Positions 38,287-47,102 of a DNA stretch of 64,000 bases are shown here, in pieces. This DNA is from Cellvibrio sp. 79. Lineage in GTDB: Bacteria > Pseudomonadota > Gammaproteobacteria > Pseudomonadales > Cellvibrionaceae. Below the pieces are notes generated by a model. The model saw only the letters and a program-made list of their open reading frames with translations. It was not told where the DNA came from and did not search any database. The stretch is taken from the NCBI GenBank assembly GCA_003056245.1, contig MVDH01000001.1, positions 1,922,716 to 1,986,715 on the forward strand, read 5' to 3'. The translations under genes were made by a program, and so were the position numbers. The stretch's first letter is position 1. The number at the start of each line of letters is the position of its first letter.

Positions 38287-41100
38287 ATGCGGTATAACCA
38301 GCATACCTTTAAATCGCTTATTGATTGCCTGGAGCATTTCGTACTGTTGTTGAAATTGGATGGAACCGTTTCAGCAATTAATACTTTTGCTGCAGATATT
38401 CTTGGTAAAGAAAAAAAAGGCATTGGCAACCCGGTGTGGGCTTTGCATTTGTGGAAGGATGTTACTGCATCTGAAAAAAACTGGATAACTGTATGCCAAA
38501 TTGCTGCGCAGGGAACTAAGATAAAATTTACTGATGAAATTAAACAATTGGATAATAATTTTTCATCGATAAACTTCAAGGTTTCTCCAATAAAGGATGA
38601 TTCAGGCACTATAGTGTTTTTGTTAGTTGAGGGAGAAGGTATATCAAATTTCGAATTGGTTGAACAAAAAAATATCACTACGAGCTCCTCTCGCCTGCCT
38701 GGTTATTTTTCTACTATCGTTAAATCTGCTACGACGGAAGCCGATATCAAAACACGTAAGGATCTGACTTCCGCCTTGGTCGATGTTCTGAAAACTGACC
38801 AGCAATTTAATTCCTGGCTATTGGATAGTGAAAATCGTTTCAGGTTAATGGTGGAGAGCATTGAAGATTATGCGATGTTCATGGTCGATCTGGATGGCTT
38901 TATCACAAGTTGGAATCGCGGTGCTGAACGATTAACCGGTTATGCAGATGTTGAGGCGATTGGCCGCCATTTTTCCATGTTGTATCCGAAAGAAGCTCTT
39001 GATAAGGATCATGCAATCCACGAATTAATGATGGCCCAAACACATGGCCGTTACGAAGAGGAAGGTATACGTGTCCGCAAAAATGGAACGCATTACCACG
39101 CACAAATTATTGTGTGGCGAATTGATAATAACGAAGGCAACACTGTTGGTTATGCAAAAATTACGCGCGATGTGTCTGCACTAAAACAAGCCCAGCAACG
39201 TGAGGCCCAGCTGTTCGAAAGTGAAAACCGTTTTCGCTTGATGGTAGAGAGCATTGATGATTACGCCATGTTTATGGTCGATACAAAAGGCGTGATTACT
39301 AGTTGGAATCGCGGAGCCGAACGGCTAACGGGATATTCAGAGAGCGAAGCGGTGGGGCAGCCTTTTTCTATTCTTTATCCTAAAAATGAATTGCTTGAAG
39401 AACATGCTATTTATGAATTAACGATGGCACGTAAAAATGGCCATCATGAAGAAGAAGGCGTGCGAGTGAGAAAAGATGGGTCGATTTATAACGCACAAAT
39501 TATTGTATGGCCAGTTGAAGATAAAACGGGTGACGTTGTTGGCTTTGCCAAAATAACACGTGACATCACCAAGCGAAAAGCAGCGGAGCGCGCATTAAAA
39601 GAGAGCGAAGCAAAATTCAGGACTATGACTGATGCCATGCCACAAATGGTGTGGTCAGCTTTGCCTGACGGTAAACAAGATTATATTAATCAGCAATGGT
39701 TTCATTTTACCGGTGTTGATCATGGCGCTAGTAAAAGCTGGCTTGATTTTATTCATTCAGATGATGAGCCGCTTGTGCGGGAGGTATGGTATTACAGTTT
39801 GATGAGTGGTAACAATTTTGAAGGGCAATTCCGCTTGCTTCATGTGTCTGGCAGCTATCGTTGGACATTAGGGCGGGCGCTCGCTGTGCGCAATGAACAA
39901 GGAAAAATTACCCGATGGATGGGTACGCTTACCGATATTCACGAACAAAAGCGAGCTGAAACAGCGCTGTATGAATCGGCGCGTAGAAAAGATGAATATC
40001 TGGCAATGCTTGCCCATGAATTACGCAATCCATTGGCGCCCATTCGCAATAGCACGGAGTTGCTTCGTCGATTATGCAAACCGGATGATACTATTATTGG
40101 CGGGCTTGAGGTCATTGATCGCCAGGTTGTGCATATGACACGGCTTATTGATGATCTATTGGATGTTGCGCGAATTTCGCGTGGAAAAATTGAACTGCGC
40201 AAAGAAAATTTTGAGTTGAGGGAATTGGTTAATTGCACTGCCAGTGATTTTAAAGCCGATTATGAAAATAAAGGTATCAACCTTTCTATTGTTGTGCCTG
40301 AAAAATCAATTCAAATTTATGCGGATCGCACGCGGATTGCACAGGCAATTGGAAATTTATTACACAATGCATTGAAATTTACTGAATCACCAGGTCAGGT
40401 ATTTGTATCATTAACAGAGGAAACACTTAACGGAAAACCTTTTGGTGTTGTTAAGGTTAAGGATACAGGAATAGGTATAGATCCCAATTTGCTGGAACAA
40501 TTATTTGAGCCGTTTGTGCAAGGTGACCAGGATTTGGCGCGCAGCAAAGGTGGTTTGGGGTTGGGGCTTGCATTAATTAAAGGGTTTGCAAATCTTCATG
40601 GAGGAAATGTGCATGCCAAGAGTAGCGGTCCCGGTTGTGGCGCTGAATTTGTGTTCCAGGTTCCCTTATTAAGTGGTACAAATCCAGTTCGCGAATCTGC
40701 GCCGGCACAGGTAATGGCAATGCAATTGAGCGTGGTGTTGATTGATGATAATCGCGATATGGTCGAGACCTTAGCTGCGTTGCTGTCATTGGATGGGCAC
40801 GAGGTTAAATGTGCATATGATGGAGAATCAGGTCTGCAGTTAATTAAAATGATAAAGCCAAACCTTATTTTTTGTGATATTGGATTGCCGGGTGGGTGTG
40901 ATGGGTATGCTGTTGCGCGAAGCGTTCGTGAAGATCCGCTAGTCAACCATATATTTATGGTTGCCTTATCTGGCTACGGACAGGAAAAAGATAAAAAGTT
41001 AGCGCTTGAAAGTGGTTTCGATGAACATTTATTGAAACCGGTTGATTTTAGTGGGTTAACCACGATGATTAATGCAGCGGCGAATTCCTTGCGACGTTAG
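38287..41100 (+). CDS. Hybrid sensor histidine kinase with tandem PAS domains
   Basis: The product is 937 aa from the ATG at 38287 (an in-frame TTG at 38266 is possible). Numbering below is from that TTG. PAS-like regions lie at about 10-125, 190-305 and 320-435, followed by a PAS_3-type at 448-565. The second and third are close copies. HisKA has the phosphoacceptor His584 in AHELRNPLAPIRN. HATPase follows with NLLHNALKFT (697-706) and GGLGLGLAL (762-770). A receiver domain is at about 822-940 with phosphoacceptor Asp871 in FCDIGLPGG. No transmembrane segment is evident, so it probably senses an internal signal. No response-regulator gene is adjacent. Confidence 0.9.
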   Translation: MRYNQHTFKSLIDCLEHFVLLLKLDGTVSAINTFAADILGKEKKGIGNPVWALHLWKDVTASEKNWITVCQIAAQGTKIKFTDEIKQLDNNFSSINFKVSPIKDDSGTIVFLLVEGEGISNFELVEQKNITTSSSRLPGYFSTIVKSATTEADIKTRKDLTSALVDVLKTDQQFNSWLLDSENRFRLMVESIEDYAMFMVDLDGFITSWNRGAERLTGYADVEAIGRHFSMLYPKEALDKDHAIHELMMAQTHGRYEEEGIRVRKNGTHYHAQIIVWRIDNNEGNTVGYAKITRDVSALKQAQQREAQLFESENRFRLMVESIDDYAMFMVDTKGVITSWNRGAERLTGYSESEAVGQPFSILYPKNELLEEHAIYELTMARKNGHHEEEGVRVRKDGSIYNAQIIVWPVEDKTGDVVGFAKITRDITKRKAAERALKESEAKFRTMTDAMPQMVWSALPDGKQDYINQQWFHFTGVDHGASKSWLDFIHSDDEPLVREVWYYSLMSGNNFEGQFRLLHVSGSYRWTLGRALAVRNEQGKITRWMGTLTDIHEQKRAETALYESARRKDEYLAMLAHELRNPLAPIRNSTELLRRLCKPDDTIIGGLEVIDRQVVHMTRLIDDLLDVARISRGKIELRKENFELRELVNCTASDFKADYENKGINLSIVVPEKSIQIYADRTRIAQAIGNLLHNALKFTESPGQVFVSLTEETLNGKPFGVVKVKDTGIGIDPNLLEQLFEPFVQGDQDLARSKGGLGLGLALIKGFANLHGGNVHAKSSGPGCGAEFVFQVPLLSGTNPVRESAPAQVMAMQLSVVLIDDNRDMVETLAALLSLDGHEVKCAYDGESGLQLIKMIKPNLIFCDIGLPGGCDGYAVARSVREDPLVNHIFMVALSGYGQEKDKKLALESGFDEHLLKPVDFSGLTTMINAAANSLRR

Positions 41101-41167
41101 CATTTGCAGTACTGAATACAGTAAATTACGCCCACACCCTGCGAACGTAATTTTCATTCATCATCAG

Positions 41168-42034
41168 CTAATTGCGAATTACCTCAATTAATGCAGCAGC
41201 TTCTTTATCGCCTAAACCGGCAGCATCTGCACGTTTAAATAAATCGGCAATAAATGCAGGGATTTCGGTATTAATTTTTGCATCAATTGATGACTGTAAT
41301 ATTCTTTCAGTAGCAATTACCGAAATACGCATTGGGCTTTCGCTGATGGTGAAATCCCCGGATTTAATGACATTTCCCTCGTGCTGAAAAAATTCGCCGA
41401 AACTGGGTGAAATTTCTTTAACAATTTTTCCAAATTGAGCAACATCCAGCCCGGCAACTTCAACCATACGTGCACCATGGGTAAACCCGGTCATAGCACC
41501 GTAAACATAAGATAATGTTGCTGCATCTACAGTCGCCGCTGCATCAATTTTCCCGCCGAGATAAATAATATTACCTGCCAGTATTTTTAGTAGGGAATGG
41601 GTTGCCCGGAACACTTTTTCATCGCCGGATAATAAAATGGGAGTATTTTCCTGGCCCATTTGGCTGGGCGCTGCCTGAATTGCGGCATCAAGGTAATTCA
41701 TTTCGTGTGCACTAGCCCATGCCAGGGATTTGCGCGCATCTTCAGGGTTGCCCGTAGTCATTTGAATTAATGTGCTGTGCTTCACCGTAGCGGCAGGGTT
41801 TACTTGCTGTAAAATTTCGGTCGCTGCTGCATAATCAAAAACACACATTATTGTGACCGGGCTTGCCTCCAGAGCTTCGGTAATTGTTGTTGCAATATTT
41901 GCCCCTTGTTTTATTAATATTTCAGCTTTATCGCGACTTCGATTCCATAAAGTAACGCGCAAACCCTGATTGATAAAAAGTTGTGCGATAGTTGTTCCCA
42001 TCGCACCTAATCCTACTACCGTTACGTCACTCAT
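41168..42034 (-). CDS. NAD(P)-dependent oxidoreductase (HIBADH/imine reductase-like)
   Basis: This 288-aa protein runs from the ATG at 42034 (MSDVTVVGLGAMGTTIAQLFINQG), with GGAG upstream. GLGAMG is the Rossmann nucleotide-binding loop and NRS (in LWNRSRDKA) follows beta-2, suggesting NADPH use. IQMTTGNPEDARKS replaces the canonical D-x-P-V-S-G-G segment, and the usual catalytic Lys is not obvious, which suits the imine-reductase-like group. It is divergent from an HxlR-type regulator with shared operators, so it is probably its target. Confidence 0.78.
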   Translation of the reverse strand: MSDVTVVGLGAMGTTIAQLFINQGLRVTLWNRSRDKAEILIKQGANIATTITEALEASPVTIMCVFDYAAATEILQQVNPAATVKHSTLIQMTTGNPEDARKSLAWASAHEMNYLDAAIQAAPSQMGQENTPILLSGDEKVFRATHSLLKILAGNIIYLGGKIDAAATVDAATLSYVYGAMTGFTHGARMVEVAGLDVAQFGKIVKEISPSFGEFFQHEGNVIKSGDFTISESPMRISVIATERILQSSIDAKINTEIPAFIADLFKRADAAGLGDKEAAALIEVIRN

Positions 42035-42098
42035 AAAAATCTCCAATTCAGTTGGTGTGTGGGTAAAATACAAATCGTTCTGAGTTGTCGTCAAGTAC

Positions 42099-42132
42099 CT
42101 ACTTTTTTGTAAGCTACTTACTAAAAAGTAAG
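42099..42132. promoter_or_regulatory. Operator pair between oxidoreductase and HxlR genes
   Basis: CTTACTAAAAAGTAAG (42117-42132) is an inverted repeat. Just upstream, CTACTTTTTTGTAAG (42099-42113) is the same motif in the other orientation. They lie between the divergent starts and are likely HxlR sites. Confidence 0.6.
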
Positions 42133-42181
42133 AATTGAATGCAAAAAAAATAAGCGCTTGATAGTAAAAGGTAAAAATTAA

Positions 42182-42514
42182 ATGGCAGAAAAACCTTACA
42201 ATTGTGGAATCGGTCCTGCATTTGAAGTGATTGGTGGGAAATGGAAAGCAGTTATTCTCTGGGAGTTAAATAATCAGGTGTGTCGCTTCGGGGAGTTGAA
42301 ACGTTTGGTTAATGGAATCAGTGAAAAAATGTTGATTCAGCAATTGCGTGAATTGGAGGAGGATGGTCTTATTGCGCGAAAAATGTTTAATGAAGTTCCC
42401 CCGCGTGTGGAATATTCAACAACATCCTTGGGTGATTCACTGAATCTGGCATTGGGTCCGCTGGCTGACTGGGGCGATAAATTTATGAAACAGAAAATCG
42501 ATAAACCAATATAA
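42182..42514 (+). CDS. HxlR-family transcriptional regulator
   Basis: This 110-aa protein has the HxlR pattern: CGIGPAFEVIGGKWKAVILWELNN (8-31), then RFGELKRLVNGISEKMLIQQLRELEEDGLIARK, and PPRVEYSTTSLGDSL. Cys8 near the N-terminus is where these proteins can sense oxidants or aldehydes. It is divergent from the oxidoreductase gene. Confidence 0.9.
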   Translation: MAEKPYNCGIGPAFEVIGGKWKAVILWELNNQVCRFGELKRLVNGISEKMLIQQLRELEEDGLIARKMFNEVPPRVEYSTTSLGDSLNLALGPLADWGDKFMKQKIDKPI

Positions 42515-42634
42515 ATACCGATGCTCGATAAAATAGCTGCACAGACAAAACAGGAATAACTGGGTATTTTGAAAATCTATAGCGAACTTATTGCGATATG
42601 GATGACTCTATTAAAAAAAACAGGAGTTTTCATT

Positions 42635-42868
42635 ATGCAAATCACTACTATTCAATTACCAGATTTATTTGTTCAATTGGGGTTGCCCAATAGCGATCTT
42701 GCTATTGCCCGTTTCGTGAAGGCACATCAATCGCTGCCGCACAACGTTCCCTTACCAGAGGCCGATTTCTGGACCGATGCACAGCGACAATTTTTGCGGG
42801 AAGGGTGGCATCAGGATTCTGATTGGTGTGTCGCAATAGATAAGCTGGATGCTTTATTGCGTCACTAA
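42635..42868 (+). CDS. DUF2789-family small protein
   Basis: This 77-aa protein runs from the ATG at 42635, which has AGGAG upstream; the longer frame from 42569 is not needed. The sequence (QLPDLFVQLGLPNSDLAIARFVKAHQSLP, then FWTDAQRQFLREGWHQDSDW) is the whole DUF2789 domain. Function is unknown. Confidence 0.8.
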   Translation: MQITTIQLPDLFVQLGLPNSDLAIARFVKAHQSLPHNVPLPEADFWTDAQRQFLREGWHQDSDWCVAIDKLDALLRH

Positions 42869-42902
42869 ACTGTAAAGGAAAGCAATAACGTCTGATTCTT
42901 AA

Positions 42903-43703
42903 TCAGTCATAGATTTGTTTTTTCTTCCATTTTGCATTTTCTTCATCAAACTGCTTCCACTCTTTGTTGGTGTCCGAGTTTGATGCCTTATCCGCTGTTT
43001 GCGCCTCCTCGTTAATAGCGGCCTTCTCATCATTGGCGCTATCCAGCTTTTCTTGCAGCTTGGCAATGACCGAATCAAGCTGGGTAATTTGTTTATCAAA
43101 GGTGTGGCTGGCGTTTTCGGCAGCCAATGCTTTGCGACCCAACTGATAAAAGTGAATTGCTAATTTTACTTTACCGACTTGCTGTGCCTGACGGGCATTA
43201 AATATGTGGCCGTCAACCGTCATTTGCAGCAACATGCGATTGATTTGGTCGGTGTATGCATCAGTTTGTACTTGGTTAATTTGCTTCAATGCAGACTGCT
43301 GCATCACAAATTTATAGAGTTCCTGCAATAGTCCGTGAGCTTCTTTTATTTGCTGGGGATTATCTAGTCGCACCCGTGCTTGCTGTGCGTTTTCCTTAAG
43401 GGATGATAGGAGGTTGGTATAGAGCGCCAACTGTTCCGCATGGGTGTGATCACCCGGCTCCAGGCGAGTCAATTGTTCGCAGCTATCGATTAAAACTCTA
43501 TAAAGGAGGGCAATCAGGTCGTTAGAAAGAAAGCCTGCAGGGAAACCGGTGGCTAGGTCGCGGAATGAATTGCGTCGCGCACGCATTGCCGTAATGAGGC
43601 GCTGACGCTGGATACGGCGCTTTTCGATGGAATGAGAGAGGAATAAATAGCCTGCAATTACTATAAGTACCAGGAAAACAGCGGGTATAAGATAGGCAGA
43701 CAT
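42903..43703 (-). CDS. Membrane-anchored coiled-coil protein
   Basis: This 266-aa protein has one N-terminal transmembrane helix (LIPAVFLVLIVIAGYLFLS), then a helical body with Gln/Leu-rich heptads (about 75-180) and a Lys/Glu/Asn-rich tail. No enzymatic motif is seen. It precedes, on the opposite strand, the tRNA block. A core housekeeping or envelope role cannot be assigned. Confidence 0.6.
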   Translation of the reverse strand: MSAYLIPAVFLVLIVIAGYLFLSHSIEKRRIQRQRLITAMRARRNSFRDLATGFPAGFLSNDLIALLYRVLIDSCEQLTRLEPGDHTHAEQLALYTNLLSSLKENAQQARVRLDNPQQIKEAHGLLQELYKFVMQQSALKQINQVQTDAYTDQINRMLLQMTVDGHIFNARQAQQVGKVKLAIHFYQLGRKALAAENASHTFDKQITQLDSVIAKLQEKLDSANDEKAAINEEAQTADKASNSDTNKEWKQFDEENAKWKKKQIYD

Positions 43704-43853
43704 GGTGTTTAATAAGCCTTTTTGATTAAACGGCGGACAAATTGTTGCTTGAAGTATAGCACTGATAAAAATGGCGCCAGAATTTGTACGTAACTTAAGG
43801 GCGGGGAGTGCTAAGTGCTTGTTTCCACTCCGATAAAAAAAGGATTAAAAGTG

Positions 43854-43882
43854 TTGACACTGAGGGGCTCGATCCCTAGAAT
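43854..43882 (+). promoter_or_regulatory. Promoter of the tRNA-Glu/Gly block
   Basis: TTGACA (43854-43859) and TAGAAT (43877-43882) have exactly 17 bp between them, followed by GCGCCCC. A GC-rich discriminator like this is typical of stringently controlled stable-RNA promoters. Confidence 0.85.
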
Positions 43883-43944
43883 GCGCCCCACTTCTGACGC
43901 AGACGTCAACTTGAAAAAGTTAGCCGAGTGTCAAAAGGTCCGGG

Positions 43945-44020
43945 GTCCCCTTCGTCTAGTGGCCTAGGACACCGCCCTTTCACGGCGGTAACAGGGGTTC
44001 GAGTCCCCTAGGGGACGCCA
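43945..44020 (+). tRNA. tRNA-Glu (TTC), copy 1
   Basis: This is a 76-nt cloverleaf with CCA encoded. The acceptor is GTCCCCT/AGGGGAC, the anticodon loop CCTTTCACG reads anticodon TTC, and the T-arm is AGGGGTTCGAGTCCCCT. It is identical to 44197-44272. Confidence 0.95.
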
Positions 44021-44024
44021 TATA

Positions 44025-44100
<76 letters not shown>

Positions 44101-44196
44101 ACTTCTCTTAAATGGAGAAGTTAGCGTAATAAATAGTTAAGTTTTAATCTGTTAGTGAAGTACGTTTTATTGTTGTCGTTAGGCAGCTTTCAAAAT

Positions 44197-44272
44197 GTCC
44201 CCTTCGTCTAGTGGCCTAGGACACCGCCCTTTCACGGCGGTAACAGGGGTTCGAGTCCCCTAGGGGACGCCA
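44197..44272 (+). tRNA. tRNA-Glu (TTC), copy 2
   Basis: Identical to 43945-44020. The block was duplicated in tandem with about 96 bp of unrelated spacer between copies. No second strong promoter is seen, so both pairs are probably in one transcript. Confidence 0.95.
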
Positions 44273-44278
44273 CATTTA

Positions 44279-44354
<76 letters not shown>

Positions 44355-44499
44355 ATCTCAAAGTTTTACAGTCATCATATTTTCTGATTAAAGCGTTACA
44401 AAAAACCATATGGGTTTTGCTTGTGCTTTGCTTTATCCTTCCTGCACTTTTCGCGATTGATTATTCGCATTCAACCTTATCTGATTTTGGCGAGGGGCT

Positions 44500-45447
44500 A
44501 TGACTCCGGCAGATTCTATTCCGGCACTTTCAATTAAAAATTTGCGCAAAACCTACAATGAAAAATTCGAGGCATTAAAAGGCATAAGCCTGGATGTAAT
44601 GCCGGGTGATTTTTTTGCGATGCTTGGCCCTAATGGTGCAGGCAAATCCACTTCTATCGGCATTATCAGTTCGCTGGTTCGCAAAACCTCGGGCGCTGTT
44701 GAAGTGTTTGGCAAAAATATAGATACCGATTTTTCTGCTGCAAAAAAACATCTGGGCGTGGTGCCGCAAGAATTTAATTTTAGTATGTTTGAGAAAGTGG
44801 AAGATATCGTCCTGCAGCAGGCGGGTTACTACGGTCTGCCGCGTAAACAGGCGGTGGCGCAAACGGAAAAATATTTAAAGCAATTGAGTTTGTGGGATAA
44901 GCGTCAAACTCCGGCGCGGATGTTGTCTGGTGGTATGAAACGGCGCTTGATGATTGCTCGAGCATTGGTGCATGAACCACAATTATTAATTCTGGATGAG
45001 CCAACCGCTGGTGTGGATATTGAACTGCGTCGCTCGATGTGGGATTTTTTGCGTGAAATTAATGCGGCGGGCACTACGATTATTTTAACAACTCATTATT
45101 TGGAAGAGGCTGAAAGTTTGTGCCGCAACATCGCGATTATTGATAGCGGAACTATTGTGCAAAACACCAGTATTAAGAGTTTGTTGCAGCAATTGAATAA
45201 AGAGGTTTTTATTTTCGATGTAAAAGGCAATTTGCAATATTTGCCGGTATTGGATGGGCATCATGTGGCGGAGATTGACGAGCATTCATTTGAGGTTGAA
45301 GTAGAAAAAGGCCAATCGCTGAACGGGGTCTTTGCGCAATTAACTGCACAACAAATTGAAATTGTGAGTATGCGTAATAAAGCCAATCGTTTAGAGGAAA
45401 TGTTTGTTGCTATGGTGAATGCTAATAAAAAAGAGGTGCAATCATGA
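44500..45447 (+). CDS. yadG: ABC transporter ATP-binding protein YadG-like
   Basis: This 315-aa protein has Walker A GPNGAGKST (43-51), Q-loop VVPQEFNF (about 87-94), signature LSGGM (142-146) and Walker B LLILDE (162-167). Over the whole length it reads like E. coli YadG (GIISSLV, ARMLSGGMKRRLMIARAL, GVDIELRRSMW, EEAESLCRNI). It powers the YadH permease whose gene overlaps its end by 4 bp. The substrate is unknown; related exporters move hydrophobic compounds or polymers. Confidence 0.9.
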   Translation: MTPADSIPALSIKNLRKTYNEKFEALKGISLDVMPGDFFAMLGPNGAGKSTSIGIISSLVRKTSGAVEVFGKNIDTDFSAAKKHLGVVPQEFNFSMFEKVEDIVLQQAGYYGLPRKQAVAQTEKYLKQLSLWDKRQTPARMLSGGMKRRLMIARALVHEPQLLILDEPTAGVDIELRRSMWDFLREINAAGTTIILTTHYLEEAESLCRNIAIIDSGTIVQNTSIKSLLQQLNKEVFIFDVKGNLQYLPVLDGHHVAEIDEHSFEVEVEKGQSLNGVFAQLTAQQIEIVSMRNKANRLEEMFVAMVNANKKEVQS

Positions 45448-46217
45448 CTGCCAGTGAACAATGGATTGCTTTCCTCACCATTTTGCGTAAAGAAATAAAG
45501 CGTTTTACCCGTATATGGATACAAACGCTTTTACCTCCAGCGATTACAATGATTTTGTATTTCGTAATTTTTGGTAAATTAATTGGTGGTCGCATCGGGG
45601 ATATGGGAGGCTTTAGTTACATTGAGTTTGTTGCGCCCGGTTTGATTATGATGGCGGTGATTACCAATGCTTATGCGAATGTTTCATCGTCATTTTTTAG
45701 TGCAAAATTCCAGCGCAGCATTGAGGAATTACTCGTATCTCCAACACCTAACTATATTATTTTGCTTGGTTATGTAATGGGCGGTGTTGCGCGCGGTGTT
45801 GCGGTGGGTTTGATTGTGACGGCGATGTCATTATTTTTTACCAGCTTGCATATCCATCATTGGTTTACCACTTTGTTTATTGTGTTTATGACGTCTGTGC
45901 TATTTTCTTTGGCCGGGTTTATCAATGCAATTTATGCGAATACTTTTGATGATGTTTCTATTATTCCTACCTTTGTGCTAACGCCGCTCACATATTTTGG
46001 TGGGGTTTTTTACTCAATTAATTTATTGCCGGAATTCTGGCAACAAGTATCAGTGCTCAATCCTATTTTGCATATGGTGAATGCATTTCGCTACGGCATG
46101 CTCGGTATTAGCGATTTGCACATTGGTATGGCACTGGTTGGCTTGACTATTTTAGTGGTGATTCTGTTTGTTATCGCTTTGCACTTGTTGAAAACTGGCA
46201 AGCGGTTGCGTGCGTGA
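45444..46217 (+). CDS. yadH: ABC transporter permease YadH-like
   Basis: This 257-aa ABC-2 permease has six hydrophobic segments. Motifs match YadH: FTRIWIQTLLPPAITMILYFVIFGKLIG at the start, SFFSAKFQRSIEELLVSP in the middle, and YFGGVFYSINLLPEFWQ near residue 190. Its start overlaps the yadG stop. It is the membrane half of the exporter. Confidence 0.9.
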   Translation: MTASEQWIAFLTILRKEIKRFTRIWIQTLLPPAITMILYFVIFGKLIGGRIGDMGGFSYIEFVAPGLIMMAVITNAYANVSSSFFSAKFQRSIEELLVSPTPNYIILLGYVMGGVARGVAVGLIVTAMSLFFTSLHIHHWFTTLFIVFMTSVLFSLAGFINAIYANTFDDVSIIPTFVLTPLTYFGGVFYSINLLPEFWQQVSVLNPILHMVNAFRYGMLGISDLHIGMALVGLTILVVILFVIALHLLKTGKRLRA

Positions 46218-46232
46218 TATTGAGGAGTTGGT

Positions 46233-47057
46233 ATGAGCCATAACCCACTTGGGCAGCAAACTGAATATATCTCCGAGTATGCGCCTCATTTATTGTTTCC
46301 TATTGCGCGCAGTGAATCGCGCAAGCAGCTGGGTATTGGTTCCAATTTGCCGTTCTTTGGTGTGGATATCTGGACTGGTTATGAGTTGTCTTGGCTGGAT
46401 AAATCGGGTAAGCCGGTAGTTGCGGTTGCTGAATTTGTTATTCCCTGCAATAGTGAATTTATTATTGAATCCAAGTCGTTCAAGTTATATCTCAATTCAT
46501 TTAACCAGACTCATTTCAATAGTGTTGATGAGGTTCGCGCAATAATCAGTGAGGATTTATCTCGCACTGCTAAATCCGATATCAAGGTGCAAATATTTCC
46601 TCTGCATGGTTCTGGGGCTGGTAATTATTTGACTGACATTGCCCAGCCTGAAGCAGTTTTATTGGATGAGCTTGATGTAGTGGTGAATAATTATCATCCG
46701 GAACCGGAATTGCTGACTGTTGGGGTTGAGCAGGTTGAAGAAACTTTGGTAAGTCATTTGTTGAAAACAAATTGCCCGGTAACTGGTCAACCGGATTGGG
46801 CGAGTGTATTTATTCGTTACAAGGGCAATAAAATTCTGCATGAAAATTTATTGCGCTATTTGATTTCATTTCGCGAGCACCAGGATTTTCATGAGCACTG
46901 TGTTGAGCGAATTTTTTGTGATTTGCAGCGTATATGCAAGCCGGAATTATTGAGTGTCTATGCGCGTTATACACGACGGGGTGGTTTGGATATTAACCCA
47001 TTCCGCTCCAGTGATTCGCAGGCAATGCCTGACAGCGTTCGTTTAATTCGCCAATAA
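46233..47057 (+). CDS. queF: NADPH-dependent 7-cyano-7-deazaguanine reductase
   Basis: This 274-aa long-form (YqeF/Vibrio-type) enzyme has the QueF motif ESKSFK (79-84) and catalytic Cys181 in KTNCPVTGQPDW. The nearby His and Asp of HEHCVERIF complete the site. It reduces preQ0 to preQ1 in queuosine synthesis. It lies 15 bp after yadH and may be cotranscribed, though it has no functional link to it. Confidence 0.94.
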   Translation: MSHNPLGQQTEYISEYAPHLLFPIARSESRKQLGIGSNLPFFGVDIWTGYELSWLDKSGKPVVAVAEFVIPCNSEFIIESKSFKLYLNSFNQTHFNSVDEVRAIISEDLSRTAKSDIKVQIFPLHGSGAGNYLTDIAQPEAVLLDELDVVVNNYHPEPELLTVGVEQVEETLVSHLLKTNCPVTGQPDWASVFIRYKGNKILHENLLRYLISFREHQDFHEHCVERIFCDLQRICKPELLSVYARYTRRGGLDINPFRSSDSQAMPDSVRLIRQ

Positions 47058-47068
47058 TTATTGTGTAG

Positions 47069-47102
47069 AGTGATTGTTTGATCACTAGATCAAACAATCA
47101 CT
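47069..47102. terminator. Terminator between queF and cyaB
   Basis: AGTGATTGTTTGATC (47069-47083) and GATCAAACAATCACT (47088-47102) form a 15-bp stem with an ACTA loop. It overlaps the end of the convergent cyclase gene and serves both directions. Confidence 0.85.
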
